This document shows positions 7,712-16,182 of a DNA stretch of 64,000 bases, piece by piece (within the stretch, counting starts at the first letter, position 1; the number at the start of each line of letters is the position of its first letter). The position numbers and the translations under genes are program-made. The stretch is from Pseudoalteromonas rubra (GTDB lineage Bacteria; Pseudomonadota; Gammaproteobacteria; Enterobacterales; Alteromonadaceae), in NCBI RefSeq assembly GCF_005887095.1, contig NZ_PNCI01000024.1, positions 26,371 to 90,370 of the forward strand, in the 5' to 3' direction. The notes under the pieces were generated by a model that ran no database searches, was not told the DNA's origin, and saw only the letters and a list, made by a program, of their open reading frames with translations.

Positions 7712-10099
7712 TTATTCATTTCTCAGTGCCTTGATAGGGTCCTGGCGGATCACCTTTTGCACCGGCAGATAGCTTGCAATTAGCGCAACCAATAGCATAA
7801 CCGGAATACTACTCACCACAGCCAGTAAATTGACTTCGACAGGCCCATCGCCAATACGCGACCACAGCAGGTATCCAAGGCCTGCAAACAACAGGCTCAT
7901 AGCCAGGCCGGTGAATATGGGCACAAAACTCTGTTTTACAATCATAGCAATCAGCTTATGTGTATGCGCACCCAAAGACAGGTGAATGCCCAGTTCGTAG
8001 CGACGCATCTGGACACTGTATGTGAGTACACCATAAATGCCTGCGCCAGCCAGACTCAGTGTCAGTACAAGCAATGCGACTGTCAGCATGGCCTGCAGCC
8101 AGGTTTGTCTGAGTCGCTGACTGAGCATATCATCCACTTTCCTGAAATCCGAGAAGTTTAAGGTTGGATGTATGTCCTTTAAGGCGTTGCCCAGTTGCGA
8201 GTGCGACAGCGGTCCACTGGCTTTAATAATAAACGCATTGCTGCCTTCGGTAAGAGGCACATAATAGCGTTCCAGCTCGTATCCTAAAGGGCCTGTAGGC
8301 ACATACACGTCACCAACAATGCCAACCACCTGTCTGGGCGTTTCCTGATCGATATACAGCGTCTGACCCAGAGGATTGGTTTCGCCATACAGGCGCCTGG
8401 CCAGAGAGTCGGAGAGCACAATCTCATTATTGTCTTCACCAGATGCTGCGATAGGTGTGAAGCTGCGGCCTTGCGTGATTGGCAATGACAGGGCGGTGAA
8501 GGCATCCTGATCAAAAAATGCCAGGCTCATGATCCCGATCAGCTCAACCTTTTCGTCGTATAGATAGTTTTTCCAGCCCATGGCCAGTGGTGAGGTGGCG
8601 CTGGCCGCAACCGTTTCAATATTGGCCTGTGTGCCCAGGGTGTTTTTAACCTGTCTGGATAACTCAAACGGATCAATTTCGGTAGCGCTGCCATCGACAC
8701 GGGCGTAATAAAGATGCTCGGTGTTAAACCCGGTTGGGTGTGTCATTTCCTGATAAGCAGGCAATAGTTTATTGGCAGCCAAAAATAACAACAGACTGGC
8801 GAACATCACCTGTAGTGCAACCAGAATATGGCGAGTGCGGGCTGAGATCTGTGCACCGGTGCCTTTACCGCTGGCGTGCAGGGCGTTGGTCAGGGCCTGG
8901 TAGTTGACCTGGCGACTGGTGATGGCCGCTATTACCAGGGCTATGATCAGTGCCAGCAAGACTGCAACAATCACGGTTGGTGCATCAAGCGATAAAGATT
9001 GCATGCGAGTAAACAGGTAACTCAGGTCGTCGGCCAGTAGCACGTTAAGCCACTCCGCGGCCAGCAATCCTAAAACCGTTGCTGCGCCAATCAACAAGAG
9101 ACTTTCACAAAACATACTGATAAAAATATGTTGTGGTTTGGCACCCAGCGCTGCCTGAATGGCCATCGTTCTTTGTTTCTGGGCACCACGAGACAAAAAC
9201 AGGTTAGTTACATTGGTCAGGGCGATCAACACTAGCACCGCGGCTGAAAATAACAAGCTTAGAGCCAGAGTGTCGCTTTCTGCGATGATCCTGCTGCGTA
9301 GCGGTGTAAAGCGGGCACCAATGGCAGTGTCGGGTGCCACATTGTCACGAGACTGATATAAGGCATCGATTTGTTCGCCAAGCGAGTGATTCGCCTGTTC
9401 AGGGTTTACGCCCGGCTTAAAACGAGCAATCCCGTTAAACTGACTGCTGATGCTGTTCCAGTGACTGGTGGTGCTAAGCGCCTCAGGAAAGCTGCTAAAC
9501 CCGCTGATGGCAAAGCTTCTGAAAATTTCAGGCACTTCAAAGTCAGCGGCAGTCACCCCGACGATTTCGTAGGCAACCCGGTTGAGCTGGGTGAAGGACC
9601 CGATAACCTCAGGATCGGCGTTAAAGTTGTCCTGCCAGGCCTGATAGCTCAGCACCAGTACCTTTTGTTCATCGCTTACGCTTTCATTGCTGTTCAGCGC
9701 GCGACCCAGATGCATAGGGACGCCCAGCAAAGAGAAGAACTCCGGAGAGACACGGAGAATATCAACCGTGGGGCGTTGGTCCACATCCATCAGACGCGGT
9801 GATGTCAGATGTAGCATCGCCATTTCGTCAATAAACTGCTGATCCTGATGGATCAGAAACTGGGTGGGTAACATCTGAAAGCCATACTGGGTTTCGCCAT
9901 TAATGGTTTCACTTTGGTCGGTGACCCATAAGGTGTCGGCGTTGGGGTAGGGCAGAGGTTTGGTTAGTAGCCTGTGATTGATATTGATCACCACACACAG
10001 CGCTGCAAGCGTGAGCGCAAGTGTGAGGATCACTGTAAGACTAAAGCCGGGCAACTTTTTCAGGTTGGAGGCGGCCAGTTTAAGTTCTTCTTTGATCAT
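7712..10099 (-). CDS. MacB/FtsX-type ABC transporter permease
   Basis: 795-residue permease of the long FtsX class with two FtsX domains. A membrane helix at about residues 17-40 is followed by a MacB periplasmic core-like domain, three helices near residues 280-400, a second periplasmic domain, and three C-terminal helices (LLVLTLSLAGAGIYGVLTYSVQMRRYELGIHLSLGA type motif at about 690-720). It lacks its own ATPase domain; the ATP-binding gene overlaps it by four bases (ATGA). MacB-type systems are mechanotransmission exporters or lipid/peptide pumps; the substrate here is unknown. Confidence 0.93.
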   Translation of the reverse strand: MIKEELKLAASNLKKLPGFSLTVILTLALTLAALCVVININHRLLTKPLPYPNADTLWVTDQSETINGETQYGFQMLPTQFLIHQDQQFIDEMAMLHLTSPRLMDVDQRPTVDILRVSPEFFSLLGVPMHLGRALNSNESVSDEQKVLVLSYQAWQDNFNADPEVIGSFTQLNRVAYEIVGVTAADFEVPEIFRSFAISGFSSFPEALSTTSHWNSISSQFNGIARFKPGVNPEQANHSLGEQIDALYQSRDNVAPDTAIGARFTPLRSRIIAESDTLALSLLFSAAVLVLIALTNVTNLFLSRGAQKQRTMAIQAALGAKPQHIFISMFCESLLLIGAATVLGLLAAEWLNVLLADDLSYLFTRMQSLSLDAPTVIVAVLLALIIALVIAAITSRQVNYQALTNALHASGKGTGAQISARTRHILVALQVMFASLLLFLAANKLLPAYQEMTHPTGFNTEHLYYARVDGSATEIDPFELSRQVKNTLGTQANIETVAASATSPLAMGWKNYLYDEKVELIGIMSLAFFDQDAFTALSLPITQGRSFTPIAASGEDNNEIVLSDSLARRLYGETNPLGQTLYIDQETPRQVVGIVGDVYVPTGPLGYELERYYVPLTEGSNAFIIKASGPLSHSQLGNALKDIHPTLNFSDFRKVDDMLSQRLRQTWLQAMLTVALLVLTLSLAGAGIYGVLTYSVQMRRYELGIHLSLGAHTHKLIAMIVKQSFVPIFTGLAMSLLFAGLGYLLWSRIGDGPVEVNLLAVVSSIPVMLLVALIASYLPVQKVIRQDPIKALRNE

Positions 10100-10803
10100 C
10101 CCGCCATCTCCAGGTTGACCTCGTCGACCATCACCCCGTCAAGCAGAAACAGCTTACGACCAGCCATATCAGCATATCTGGGGTCGTGCGTTACCATACA
10201 CATGGTGGTGCCTTGTGCATTTAAATCGTGCAGCATCTGCATAACGGCATCGCCATTTTTGGAGTCCAGGTTTCCGGTGGGCTCATCAATGAGCAGAATA
10301 TCGGGCTTGTTAACCAGTGCTCGGGCAATGGCAATGCGCTGCTGCTGACCACCGGAGAGTTGATTGGGCTGATGATCTACCCTGTGGGTCATTTGCACCA
10401 GTTCCAGGCACTGCATAACGCGTTCTTTGAGTTGTGAGCCGCTTAAAGGCTGTTCACTGTACTTAACAGGCAGTGCCAGATTGTCGAACACATTCAGCTC
10501 ATCAATCAGGTTAAATGACTGAAAGACAAAGCCAATGTGCTTGTTTCTTAAAGTAGCACGCTGGTTGACACTGAGCTGGCTGACATCGTTACCGGCAATC
10601 TGATAGCGACCGCCAGTTGGCGTGTCCAGCAGACCCAAAATATTGAGCAGTGTGGACTTGCCACATCCCGACGGGCCTGAGATAGAGACATACTCCCCCT
10701 CGTTAATGCGCAGGTTTACGCCCTGTAAGGCTTGTGTTTCTAAGCCACTGAGCAGGAAGTGTTTGGTGATATCGGTGAGTTCAATAACGCATTGGTTGTT
10801 CAT
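10096..10803 (-). CDS. MacB/LolD-type ABC transporter ATP-binding protein
   Basis: 235-residue ATPase. Walker A is GPSGCGKST, the Q loop lies in FVFQSFNLIDELNVFDN, the signature is LSGGQQQRIAIARAL, Walker B is DILLIDEPTGNLDS and the H loop is MVTHDPRYAD. These are the hallmarks of the MacB/LolD/FtsE class. It overlaps the permease start by four bases and follows the adaptor gene by ten, so all three form one transcript. Confidence 0.95.
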   Translation of the reverse strand: MNNQCVIELTDITKHFLLSGLETQALQGVNLRINEGEYVSISGPSGCGKSTLLNILGLLDTPTGGRYQIAGNDVSQLSVNQRATLRNKHIGFVFQSFNLIDELNVFDNLALPVKYSEQPLSGSQLKERVMQCLELVQMTHRVDHQPNQLSGGQQQRIAIARALVNKPDILLIDEPTGNLDSKNGDAVMQMLHDLNAQGTTMCMVTHDPRYADMAGRKLFLLDGVMVDEVNLEMAG

Positions 10804-10813
10804 TGTTGTTTCC

Positions 10814-12061
10814 TTATTTACTCAGGTACACGACCGGCTCATCCCGATAGGATGCCATATCCGACAGAATAAAGCGCTGCTGTGGCTGTGCGCCGGATAG
10901 CAACTGAATATACTGTGCGGTCTGGGCGCCATAGTGTACCTCAATGGCGTGTGCTTGTTGGGTATTGGGTTCGATACGATACAAAGTGGCAGTGCTGAAA
11001 GCCTTGGCACCAACGGGTTTGTCGATATACAGCGCATCCTCAAGGGTGCTGATATGTATCGTTCCTTCAATGTTTAGCTCGGGCCGGGCGCTGTCGGGCA
11101 GCACGGCAGGCAGGGCCACTTCGACTTCAATATTGCCGTTTTGCACTATTGGGTTGATCCGCGAAACAGTGCCAGCAATAAAGTCGGCGCGGGTATTCAC
11201 TTGTACCGACTGCTTAAGTTTAATTTGTTCAGCATAGGCCTGCGGGATTTGCAGCTGAGCATATAAATCTTTAGTGCTGCCAACCAGTGCAAGTTGCGCG
11301 CCCAGCGGCACACTTTGCCCCAGTTCCACATGGAGTTGTTGCACAACGCCAGTGATCCCCGCACGCACAGTCAGTTGGTCTACCCGGTGCTGAATTAACT
11401 GATATGCCTCTTCGGCGGCTTCTATATCGGAGTTGGCCAGTTGTAAATTGGCCTGATGTAAGGTTTTAAGCTGAGCAATACGGCGCTGTTCGATATCAAT
11501 GCGCCGCTTAAGCTGGCGGTGCTCCAGTACGGTACGCTGATAATCCAGCTTGGACACGGCACCATCTTCAACCAGCCCAGCCTGCGCAGAGACCTCGAGT
11601 TCAGCACTTTCCAGTTCAGACTTTAAGATCTCCAGACTTGCCTGATGCGACAGCATTTCCCGCTGCTGATTAATATCGGATTGCAAATACTGATCTTTGG
11701 CTTGTTGCAGTGCTCGTTTTGCATCTTTAAGCGATTGAGTAAGGTTGGCATCTTTGAGCTTCATAATCACGCTGCTTGGCGTGACCTCAGCACCCGGACG
11801 CAGCATAATCTCCTCAACCGTGGCCTCACTGGCAGCGCTGATCAGACGCGGCGTGCGCGACTTAAGTTGACCAAACCCCGCCACTGAAATGGTCAAATCG
11901 CCCTGTCTGACTTTACCAACCCAGGCATTCTCTGCGGGCAAAGACGCTTGTGCTGTAGGTTGCGTTATCAACCAGCCAATAATCGCTATGGCCAAAGCAA
12001 TACCACCCAGCCACAACCAGTTTACTTTTATGTTGTTTTTCTGTTCGACCTGTATGTCCAT
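10814..12061 (-). CDS. HlyD/MacA-family periplasmic adaptor
   Basis: 415-residue membrane-fusion protein linking an inner-membrane pump to an outer-membrane channel. One N-terminal helix (WLWLGGIALAIAIIGWLI), a first lipoyl half, a long coiled-coil hairpin at about residues 105-215 (QSLKDAKRALQQAKDQYLQ and following), the second lipoyl half (GITGVVQQLHVELGQSVPLG) and a beta-barrel region are visible. AGAGGA seven bases before the ATG is a good ribosome site. It is first in the transporter operon, behind a sigma-54-like promoter. No TolC gene is present here, so a shared one is presumably used. Confidence 0.93.
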   Translation of the reverse strand: MDIQVEQKNNIKVNWLWLGGIALAIAIIGWLITQPTAQASLPAENAWVGKVRQGDLTISVAGFGQLKSRTPRLISAASEATVEEIMLRPGAEVTPSSVIMKLKDANLTQSLKDAKRALQQAKDQYLQSDINQQREMLSHQASLEILKSELESAELEVSAQAGLVEDGAVSKLDYQRTVLEHRQLKRRIDIEQRRIAQLKTLHQANLQLANSDIEAAEEAYQLIQHRVDQLTVRAGITGVVQQLHVELGQSVPLGAQLALVGSTKDLYAQLQIPQAYAEQIKLKQSVQVNTRADFIAGTVSRINPIVQNGNIEVEVALPAVLPDSARPELNIEGTIHISTLEDALYIDKPVGAKAFSTATLYRIEPNTQQAHAIEVHYGAQTAQYIQLLSGAQPQQRFILSDMASYRDEPVVYLSK

Positions 12062-12095
12062 GCCATTTCCTCTAAAGGTATTTGGGTAGAGTCAC

Positions 12096-12111
12096 TACAA
12101 GTCATATGCCA
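12096..12111 (-). promoter_or_regulatory. Sigma-54-like promoter of the export operon
   Basis: Read on the minus strand, TGGCATATGACTTGTA fits the -24/-12 consensus TGGCAY-N5-TTGCW except for T in place of C in the -12 GC. Transcription would start about 25 bases before the adaptor ATG. The same cluster encodes an NtrC-type activator, which supports the call. Confidence 0.65.
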
Positions 12112-12171
12112 ACTTTTAAGTGTTTGTATTTCATGGATTTGTGTGTTTTTTGAGTGTGGGTTCTGTGCGCT

Positions 12172-12206
12172 GATTTGTGGAAATGAAATTGCGATTTGTG
12201 GAAATG
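12172..12206. promoter_or_regulatory. Tandem enhancer-like repeats upstream of the sigma-54 promoter
   Basis: GATTTGTGGAAATG occurs at 12172-12185 and again at 12193-12206, exactly 21 bases apart (two helical turns), about 75-110 bases upstream of the sigma-54-like -12 element. A weaker GATTTGTG lies at 12136. The spacing and position fit binding sites for the NtrC-type regulator. Confidence 0.6.
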
Positions 12207-12260
12207 GGAGAAGAAGTCCGGTAGAAATTCACTTGGTTTAAGTAGCCAGAGTTCACGCGT

Positions 12261-12790
12261 ATTAAATGGGTAAGGCACGCTAAGCAGCACTGTTTACTCC
12301 GTCAAAACTCGGTAGCACACCCCCCGACGCCACCCTGGACGTTTGTGGGGCTATTACGCCACGCAGAAGTCTTGGACTGAGATGACACCGACAAACACTT
12401 ACGAGTCGGTAGCTACTGATACGCGATATGGAGGTATCGAGTTGATACAATGCTTACACTCATTTTCGTCATCCCGGACGCTTGCGAGCCGGGATCTACT
12501 TAAACACCACGCAGAAGTGGCGGCTCAAATCAAACTGTGGCGTACCACAACACCTTGCCAAATAAGAGAGAAGTTGGTCTAATAATAGGAACGGTGCGTT
12601 GTTCAGGCAGGGATTGAGTCACATTACAACGGTTTGAGCCATCATTGGTTCAAAACAAATTCACTCAGCAAAAACAAATCCCCTAAGTGCAAACTACACC
12701 AGCCGGATACTGTGAGCAGATAGCGGCTTAGTTTAACGAGCGATTATGCGCGCTGTATCCGCATAAATATCAACACTAATAAGGAGAAGT
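12261..12790 (+). repeat. Long imperfect direct repeat, copy 1 (non-coding leader)
   Basis: About 530 bases without a convincing gene. Large parts match 14817-15220 in the same order: an ATTAAATG...CAACACTGT-like start, the stretch ACCTTGCCAAATAAGAGA, then GTCTAAT, GTACGTTGTTC-like and TTGGTTCAAAACAAA blocks, ending just before the start codon of the next gene. Copy 1 holds an extra block of roughly 100 bases at about 12340-12465 and a hairpin with arms ATCCCGG (12471-12477) and CCGGGAT (12489-12495). Confidence 0.75.
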
Positions 12791-12792
12791 CT

Positions 12793-13110
12793 ATGAGAAA
12801 GGAAATAACGACACCATTCAATATCATTGCCACAATTGTTGTGTGGCTGTTAGAGCTGATACGCGAACTTATCACAGCAGACATACAATCATATGCTGAG
12901 AGTGAAACTCTGCTTAACCTGTTATTTGAGTCAGCTGTAGCCCGTGTTTCTGTGTACTTTTTAGTGTGGGTTTTCGCTGCTTTAGCAATCGCTGTGTTAT
13001 TCAGGGAAATCTGGAATCGTTTGTTTTCAGACCTCTTTACTCTTAGAAAAATAAACTTCAATGAGTCTTATGCCACTTGTATTTTGTTAACCTGGGTCGT
13101 TTTAGGGTAA
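12793..13110 (+). CDS. Small membrane protein, possible partner of the 480-residue protein
   Basis: 105 residues, not recognised. AAGGAG lies seven bases before the ATG. Hydrophobic stretches at about residues 8-25 (FNIIATIVVWLLELI), 50-72 (VARVSVYFLVWVFAALAIAVLF) and the C-terminal CILLTWVVLG suggest two or three membrane passes. It is followed after 130 bases by the 480-residue protein on the same strand, with a strong hairpin between. The pairing is compatible with a toxin plus membrane-bound protective or delivery partner, but this is inference from arrangement alone. Confidence 0.6.
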   Translation: MRKEITTPFNIIATIVVWLLELIRELITADIQSYAESETLLNLLFESAVARVSVYFLVWVFAALAIAVLFREIWNRLFSDLFTLRKINFNESYATCILLTWVVLG

Positions 13111-13170
13111 TGCGTTGTAATATCCTTGCCGAGTGAGATTGGCGTAAACTCCTCCTTCTCGAACTGAAGA

Positions 13171-13204
13171 TTTGCTAACTCTGTATTAGTTCAGAGTTAG
13201 CAAA
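13171..13204. promoter_or_regulatory. Perfect 13-bp hairpin between the two island genes
   Basis: TTTGCTAACTCTG (13171-13183) and CAGAGTTAGCAAA (13192-13204) are exact complements around an eight-base loop. No T tract follows, so it is more likely an operator, an RNA-processing/stability element or attenuator than a simple terminator. It ends 37 bases before the next start codon. Confidence 0.65.
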
Positions 13205-13240
13205 CCAATTAATCGACGAACCACTTTTTCGGAGAGAAGT

Positions 13241-14683
13241 ATGCAAGACAATCTGGCAATGACAACGAATGGCGCAACGACAACAGCTAAGGATATCGCT
13301 GAGGGTTCCGTTAAAGTTGTTAAGGCAATCGATAAGTTCAACAATACAATTTCTATAGGCAAGGATGGAGCTGATCTCAACAAGGTCATTAAGGTTCTTA
13401 CTGATTCCAGCATCTCCAAGTTATCGGCGTCATTCGGCGTACTTGGCGCTACATTGAGCTTTATATCCTTGTTCTCATCAAGTAAATCCAGCGAAGAAAT
13501 CATTATCGATATGTTAGGTGATCTCGAATTAAAAATCGATTCGCTGCAAAGTCTGATGCTGGGTCAGTTCGAGCATCTTGGGGCCGTTGTTAAGCGAGTT
13601 GGCGCGAATGTTACGCTAAGTAATGCGTTCAAAGACATTGATAGCGTTGCCAACTCAGTCGATGTATTTCTTAAAGCAACAAGCCATTCGGTACGTAAAG
13701 CGAGCCTGGAGAAACTAAAACAGTACCAAGGTAAAGATTTGAGAGGAGCTGTTGAGCTTATCAGCCAAACTTTGAGCGAAGGTACGCTTGCCAACAATGT
13801 ATATCACGCGAACCTTAGTGAATCTTTTGGGAACGCTGCCACTATTCAGGAGATTGGCAGAACGCTGAACTATTACCTCATCAGCGCTAACCTGATGGAG
13901 AATTTTATTGACTGCGTGGCCTTAATTGACGATGAAGTGTTATTGTCTATTGAAGTCCCTGATGGGGGCAACCCACTAGACTTCGTGCCTCTGGAACATT
14001 TGGAAGAAATACGAGGTGAAATAGAATCCAATGCTTTATTTTACAGTAAACACATTCAGCGGCACGAACAAGCGTGGCTGAGAGCTTTGAAACTATGTAA
14101 ACAGGACTGTAGTAAGTACATAGACCTTTATATGACAAATAAGGTTTTCCCAGCACTGGATGCGAGAACCCATAAAGCCTCTGTACAAAAAGTGATAGAT
14201 GAATTGTCTGCCAATTGGGGTTGGCTCGATCATTTTGCTGTGGTCTATGACGATGTTAGCGGATCTTCAAAACATGCTATGAGCGGTTTATCCACACAAC
14301 ATCATGCTTATTCCAGGCAACCCGTACCCAAAGGGAAAATCAATGCTGTCATCGCTTGGATGGACAAAGAAAAACCGGCATTGGGTGCACAATTGAACTC
14401 TAAGGTTTCACACAAATACAAGGTAAAGGTCGGCGGTGGTCCCAGTCCATTTGGAGGCAGACCAGGTAAAATGGTGAAAAAAACCTACGGCGGTGATGCA
14501 GAAAAGTTCAGTCAGTGGAGCGACCTCAAGGATGTCTTCAACGACCTGACTGACAATCCACCCAACTCCCAACGTTTTATTTGGGTTAGTAAGAAAAAAC
14601 AGGGTGTTTCCCGAGCACAAACCAACAGTCAGCGCCTTCTGTGGCTCAATGGAAAATACCTCGACTTTGCAGCCTTTGAGTAA
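13241..14683 (+). CDS. Putative helical pore-former-like protein, unknown family
   Basis: 480 residues with no signal peptide. The start follows GGAGAGA. A polar N-terminus (1-60) leads to a hydrophobic glycine-containing segment at about residues 62-84 (SASFGVLGATLSFISLFS), followed by long amphipathic helices (EEIIIDMLGDLELKIDSLQSLML and on), a mostly helical middle to about residue 370 and a Gly/Pro/basic tail. This order (helix bundle with one hydrophobic hairpin and a coiled 'EEIxxMLxxLExKIDxLQ' segment) resembles what I recall of rapunzel-like and helical pore-forming proteins, but I recognise no definite family. The upstream membrane protein and duplicated leader suggest an accessory two-gene module. 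Confidence 0.6.
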   Translation: MQDNLAMTTNGATTTAKDIAEGSVKVVKAIDKFNNTISIGKDGADLNKVIKVLTDSSISKLSASFGVLGATLSFISLFSSSKSSEEIIIDMLGDLELKIDSLQSLMLGQFEHLGAVVKRVGANVTLSNAFKDIDSVANSVDVFLKATSHSVRKASLEKLKQYQGKDLRGAVELISQTLSEGTLANNVYHANLSESFGNAATIQEIGRTLNYYLISANLMENFIDCVALIDDEVLLSIEVPDGGNPLDFVPLEHLEEIRGEIESNALFYSKHIQRHEQAWLRALKLCKQDCSKYIDLYMTNKVFPALDARTHKASVQKVIDELSANWGWLDHFAVVYDDVSGSSKHAMSGLSTQHHAYSRQPVPKGKINAVIAWMDKEKPALGAQLNSKVSHKYKVKVGGGPSPFGGRPGKMVKKTYGGDAEKFSQWSDLKDVFNDLTDNPPNSQRFIWVSKKKQGVSRAQTNSQRLLWLNGKYLDFAAFE

Positions 14684-14816
14684 GGTCTTCATTTGGAGCC
14701 TTCTGGCATGTACTCTCCTCAATATGAGTGTGCAGATGTTGTTGATTGCAAATTGAGGTTTTTGAAAATGAGAGTGCAGGTGCGGGCTGAATTGACCTGT
14801 CGCCTGCGCTCACACA

Positions 14817-15220
14817 GATTAAATGAAAGAACACGCCAAACAACACTGTCGAGAGCATAAAAGTGCGGGGCCAACAGCCCCGGCGCCAATCCGGACGGCT
14901 TATGAGCCTTGATCTACTTACTCACAACGCTGAATTGGCAGCCCACCCCTATTTTTACGAGTAGCTGAGCACCTTGCCAAATAAGAGAAAAGAGGGTCTA
15001 ATTGCAGGAACAGTACGTTGTTCGGTCAGGGTATGAGTCACGCTGCAACGGTTTGAGTCACAATTGGTTCAAAACAAAGTCACTCATCAAAAAGCCAACT
15101 CCCTGAGCACAAACTGCACTAGTCGAATACTCTGTGCAGGCGACCGAGTTCAATAATCGAATATGCATGCTACTTCTGCATGAATAAAAAAGCGTGATCT
15201 CTCAGTTCAATAGTGGAGTT
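14817..15220 (+). repeat. Long imperfect direct repeat, copy 2 (non-coding leader)
   Basis: Second copy of the leader found at 12261-12790, again ending immediately before a start codon (15225). It shares the block ACCTTGCCAAATAAGAGA and the TTGGTTCAAAACAAA block, and retains a decayed form of the copy-1 hairpin near 14889-14913. No credible gene is present between 14684 and 15224. Confidence 0.75.
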
Positions 15221-15224
15221 ATAG

Positions 15225-15581
15225 ATGAAAAAATATTTAAACAGCATTATCTCATTTTGCTTTTTGACAATCGCCATTTCTTCACATGCAGGTAATTCAG
15301 GGTGGACAGCTGCGTCAGAAGTTATAAAGGTTGTCAGTGTTGTTAATGGTGGTATAAATGTCCGCCTTTCTCCTGAATTAAGTGGATGTACTTCTCAAAG
15401 CGGATATGGACCTAAATACGCATCAATTTATCCCGATCACCCAGCTTTAAACGCCATGCATGCTAATCTGCTGGCAGCTTACATGTCAGGTAAAAAGGTA
15501 TCTCTGTATTTAACAGACGACACATGTAAAGTGGGTGAAATGGTTATTGGCGGTACTCACAGTGGCCCGCCGGGCTCATAA
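15225..15581 (+). CDS. Small secreted Cys-containing protein, paralogue 1
   Basis: 118 residues with a clear signal peptide (basic MKKY, hydrophobic core, cleavage after SSHA near residue 22). The mature part has the order: beta-strand-like INVRLS, Cys in LSGCTSQ, an amphipathic helix MHANLLAAYMSGKKVSLYL, then a second Cys in DDTCKVGEMVIGG. The same order occurs in the proteins at 15694 and 17610. A helix ending in a small-Gly-Lys turn followed by a strand and a terminal Cys recalls oligomeric toxin B-subunits such as SubB/ArtB, but that similarity is only suggestive. GGAG lies ahead of the ATG. Confidence 0.7.
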   Translation: MKKYLNSIISFCFLTIAISSHAGNSGWTAASEVIKVVSVVNGGINVRLSPELSGCTSQSGYGPKYASIYPDHPALNAMHANLLAAYMSGKKVSLYLTDDTCKVGEMVIGGTHSGPPGS

Positions 15582-15693
15582 GTATCAAATATAGAAATTC
15601 AGTTCAAAACGAACACAGGCTGGTCAGCCAATGTTTCGCGACTAGGCTAACGAGGCTATTCCGTTTAGATGAGCTGTTATACTGAGGTAAAAT

Positions 15694-16032
15694 ATGAAAA
15701 CTCTAGCAAGTATTTTAATTAGCGCCGTTTCTCTCGGCTCAAACTTAGCCTATGCCTGGGACAGCCAGGTTACAGGGAAAGTGGGGAGCATAGAAGTGCA
15801 CAGCCCTAAAAGCTCAGCAAAAAATATAACGATTAGTATCGTTGGTGAAACAAAAATGTGCACTCTTCCTACAAACAATGACACTGCATATATACAAAAG
15901 TCTTCTGCGCCTGATACCTATGAAGCAATGATAAGTGTTTTGTTAAGTGCAAAGGCAACTGGTGATAATGTGCGACTGTACATTAATCATGGCACAGAAG
16001 GTTGCCAGGTTCATCGTGTTGATTTGTTATAA
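15694..16032 (+). CDS. Small secreted Cys-containing protein, paralogue 2
   Basis: 112 residues. Signal peptide about residues 1-21 ending in AYA. The mature protein has KNITISIVGETKMCTLP (strand plus Cys), a helix YEAMISVLLSAKATGDNVRLYI and a final GCQVHRVDLL, the same pattern as paralogues 1 and 3. GAGG lies eight bases before the ATG. The two conserved cysteines probably form a disulfide in the periplasm or outside the cell. Likely real; function not assigned, with a secreted-oligomer role as inference. Confidence 0.7.
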   Translation: MKTLASILISAVSLGSNLAYAWDSQVTGKVGSIEVHSPKSSAKNITISIVGETKMCTLPTNNDTAYIQKSSAPDTYEAMISVLLSAKATGDNVRLYINHGTEGCQVHRVDLL

Positions 16033-16182
16033 ATCTAACACGGTGGTTTTGAGCTGGGCACTGTTATCGGATTGGCTTGCGGTGAAACATATTAGCTGAA
16101 ACAGTGCCGGGTGTTCCCTTTGTTTTAGTGATTAATATTAGGGTATCCTTCAGGCCGCAGCGTTATATTGTGTGGAGAGACT

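Noticed and set aside
12343..12582. 79-residue plus-strand frame
   Set aside because: It lies inside the duplicated leader, includes a hairpin repeat, has no ribosome site and is not kept in the second copy.
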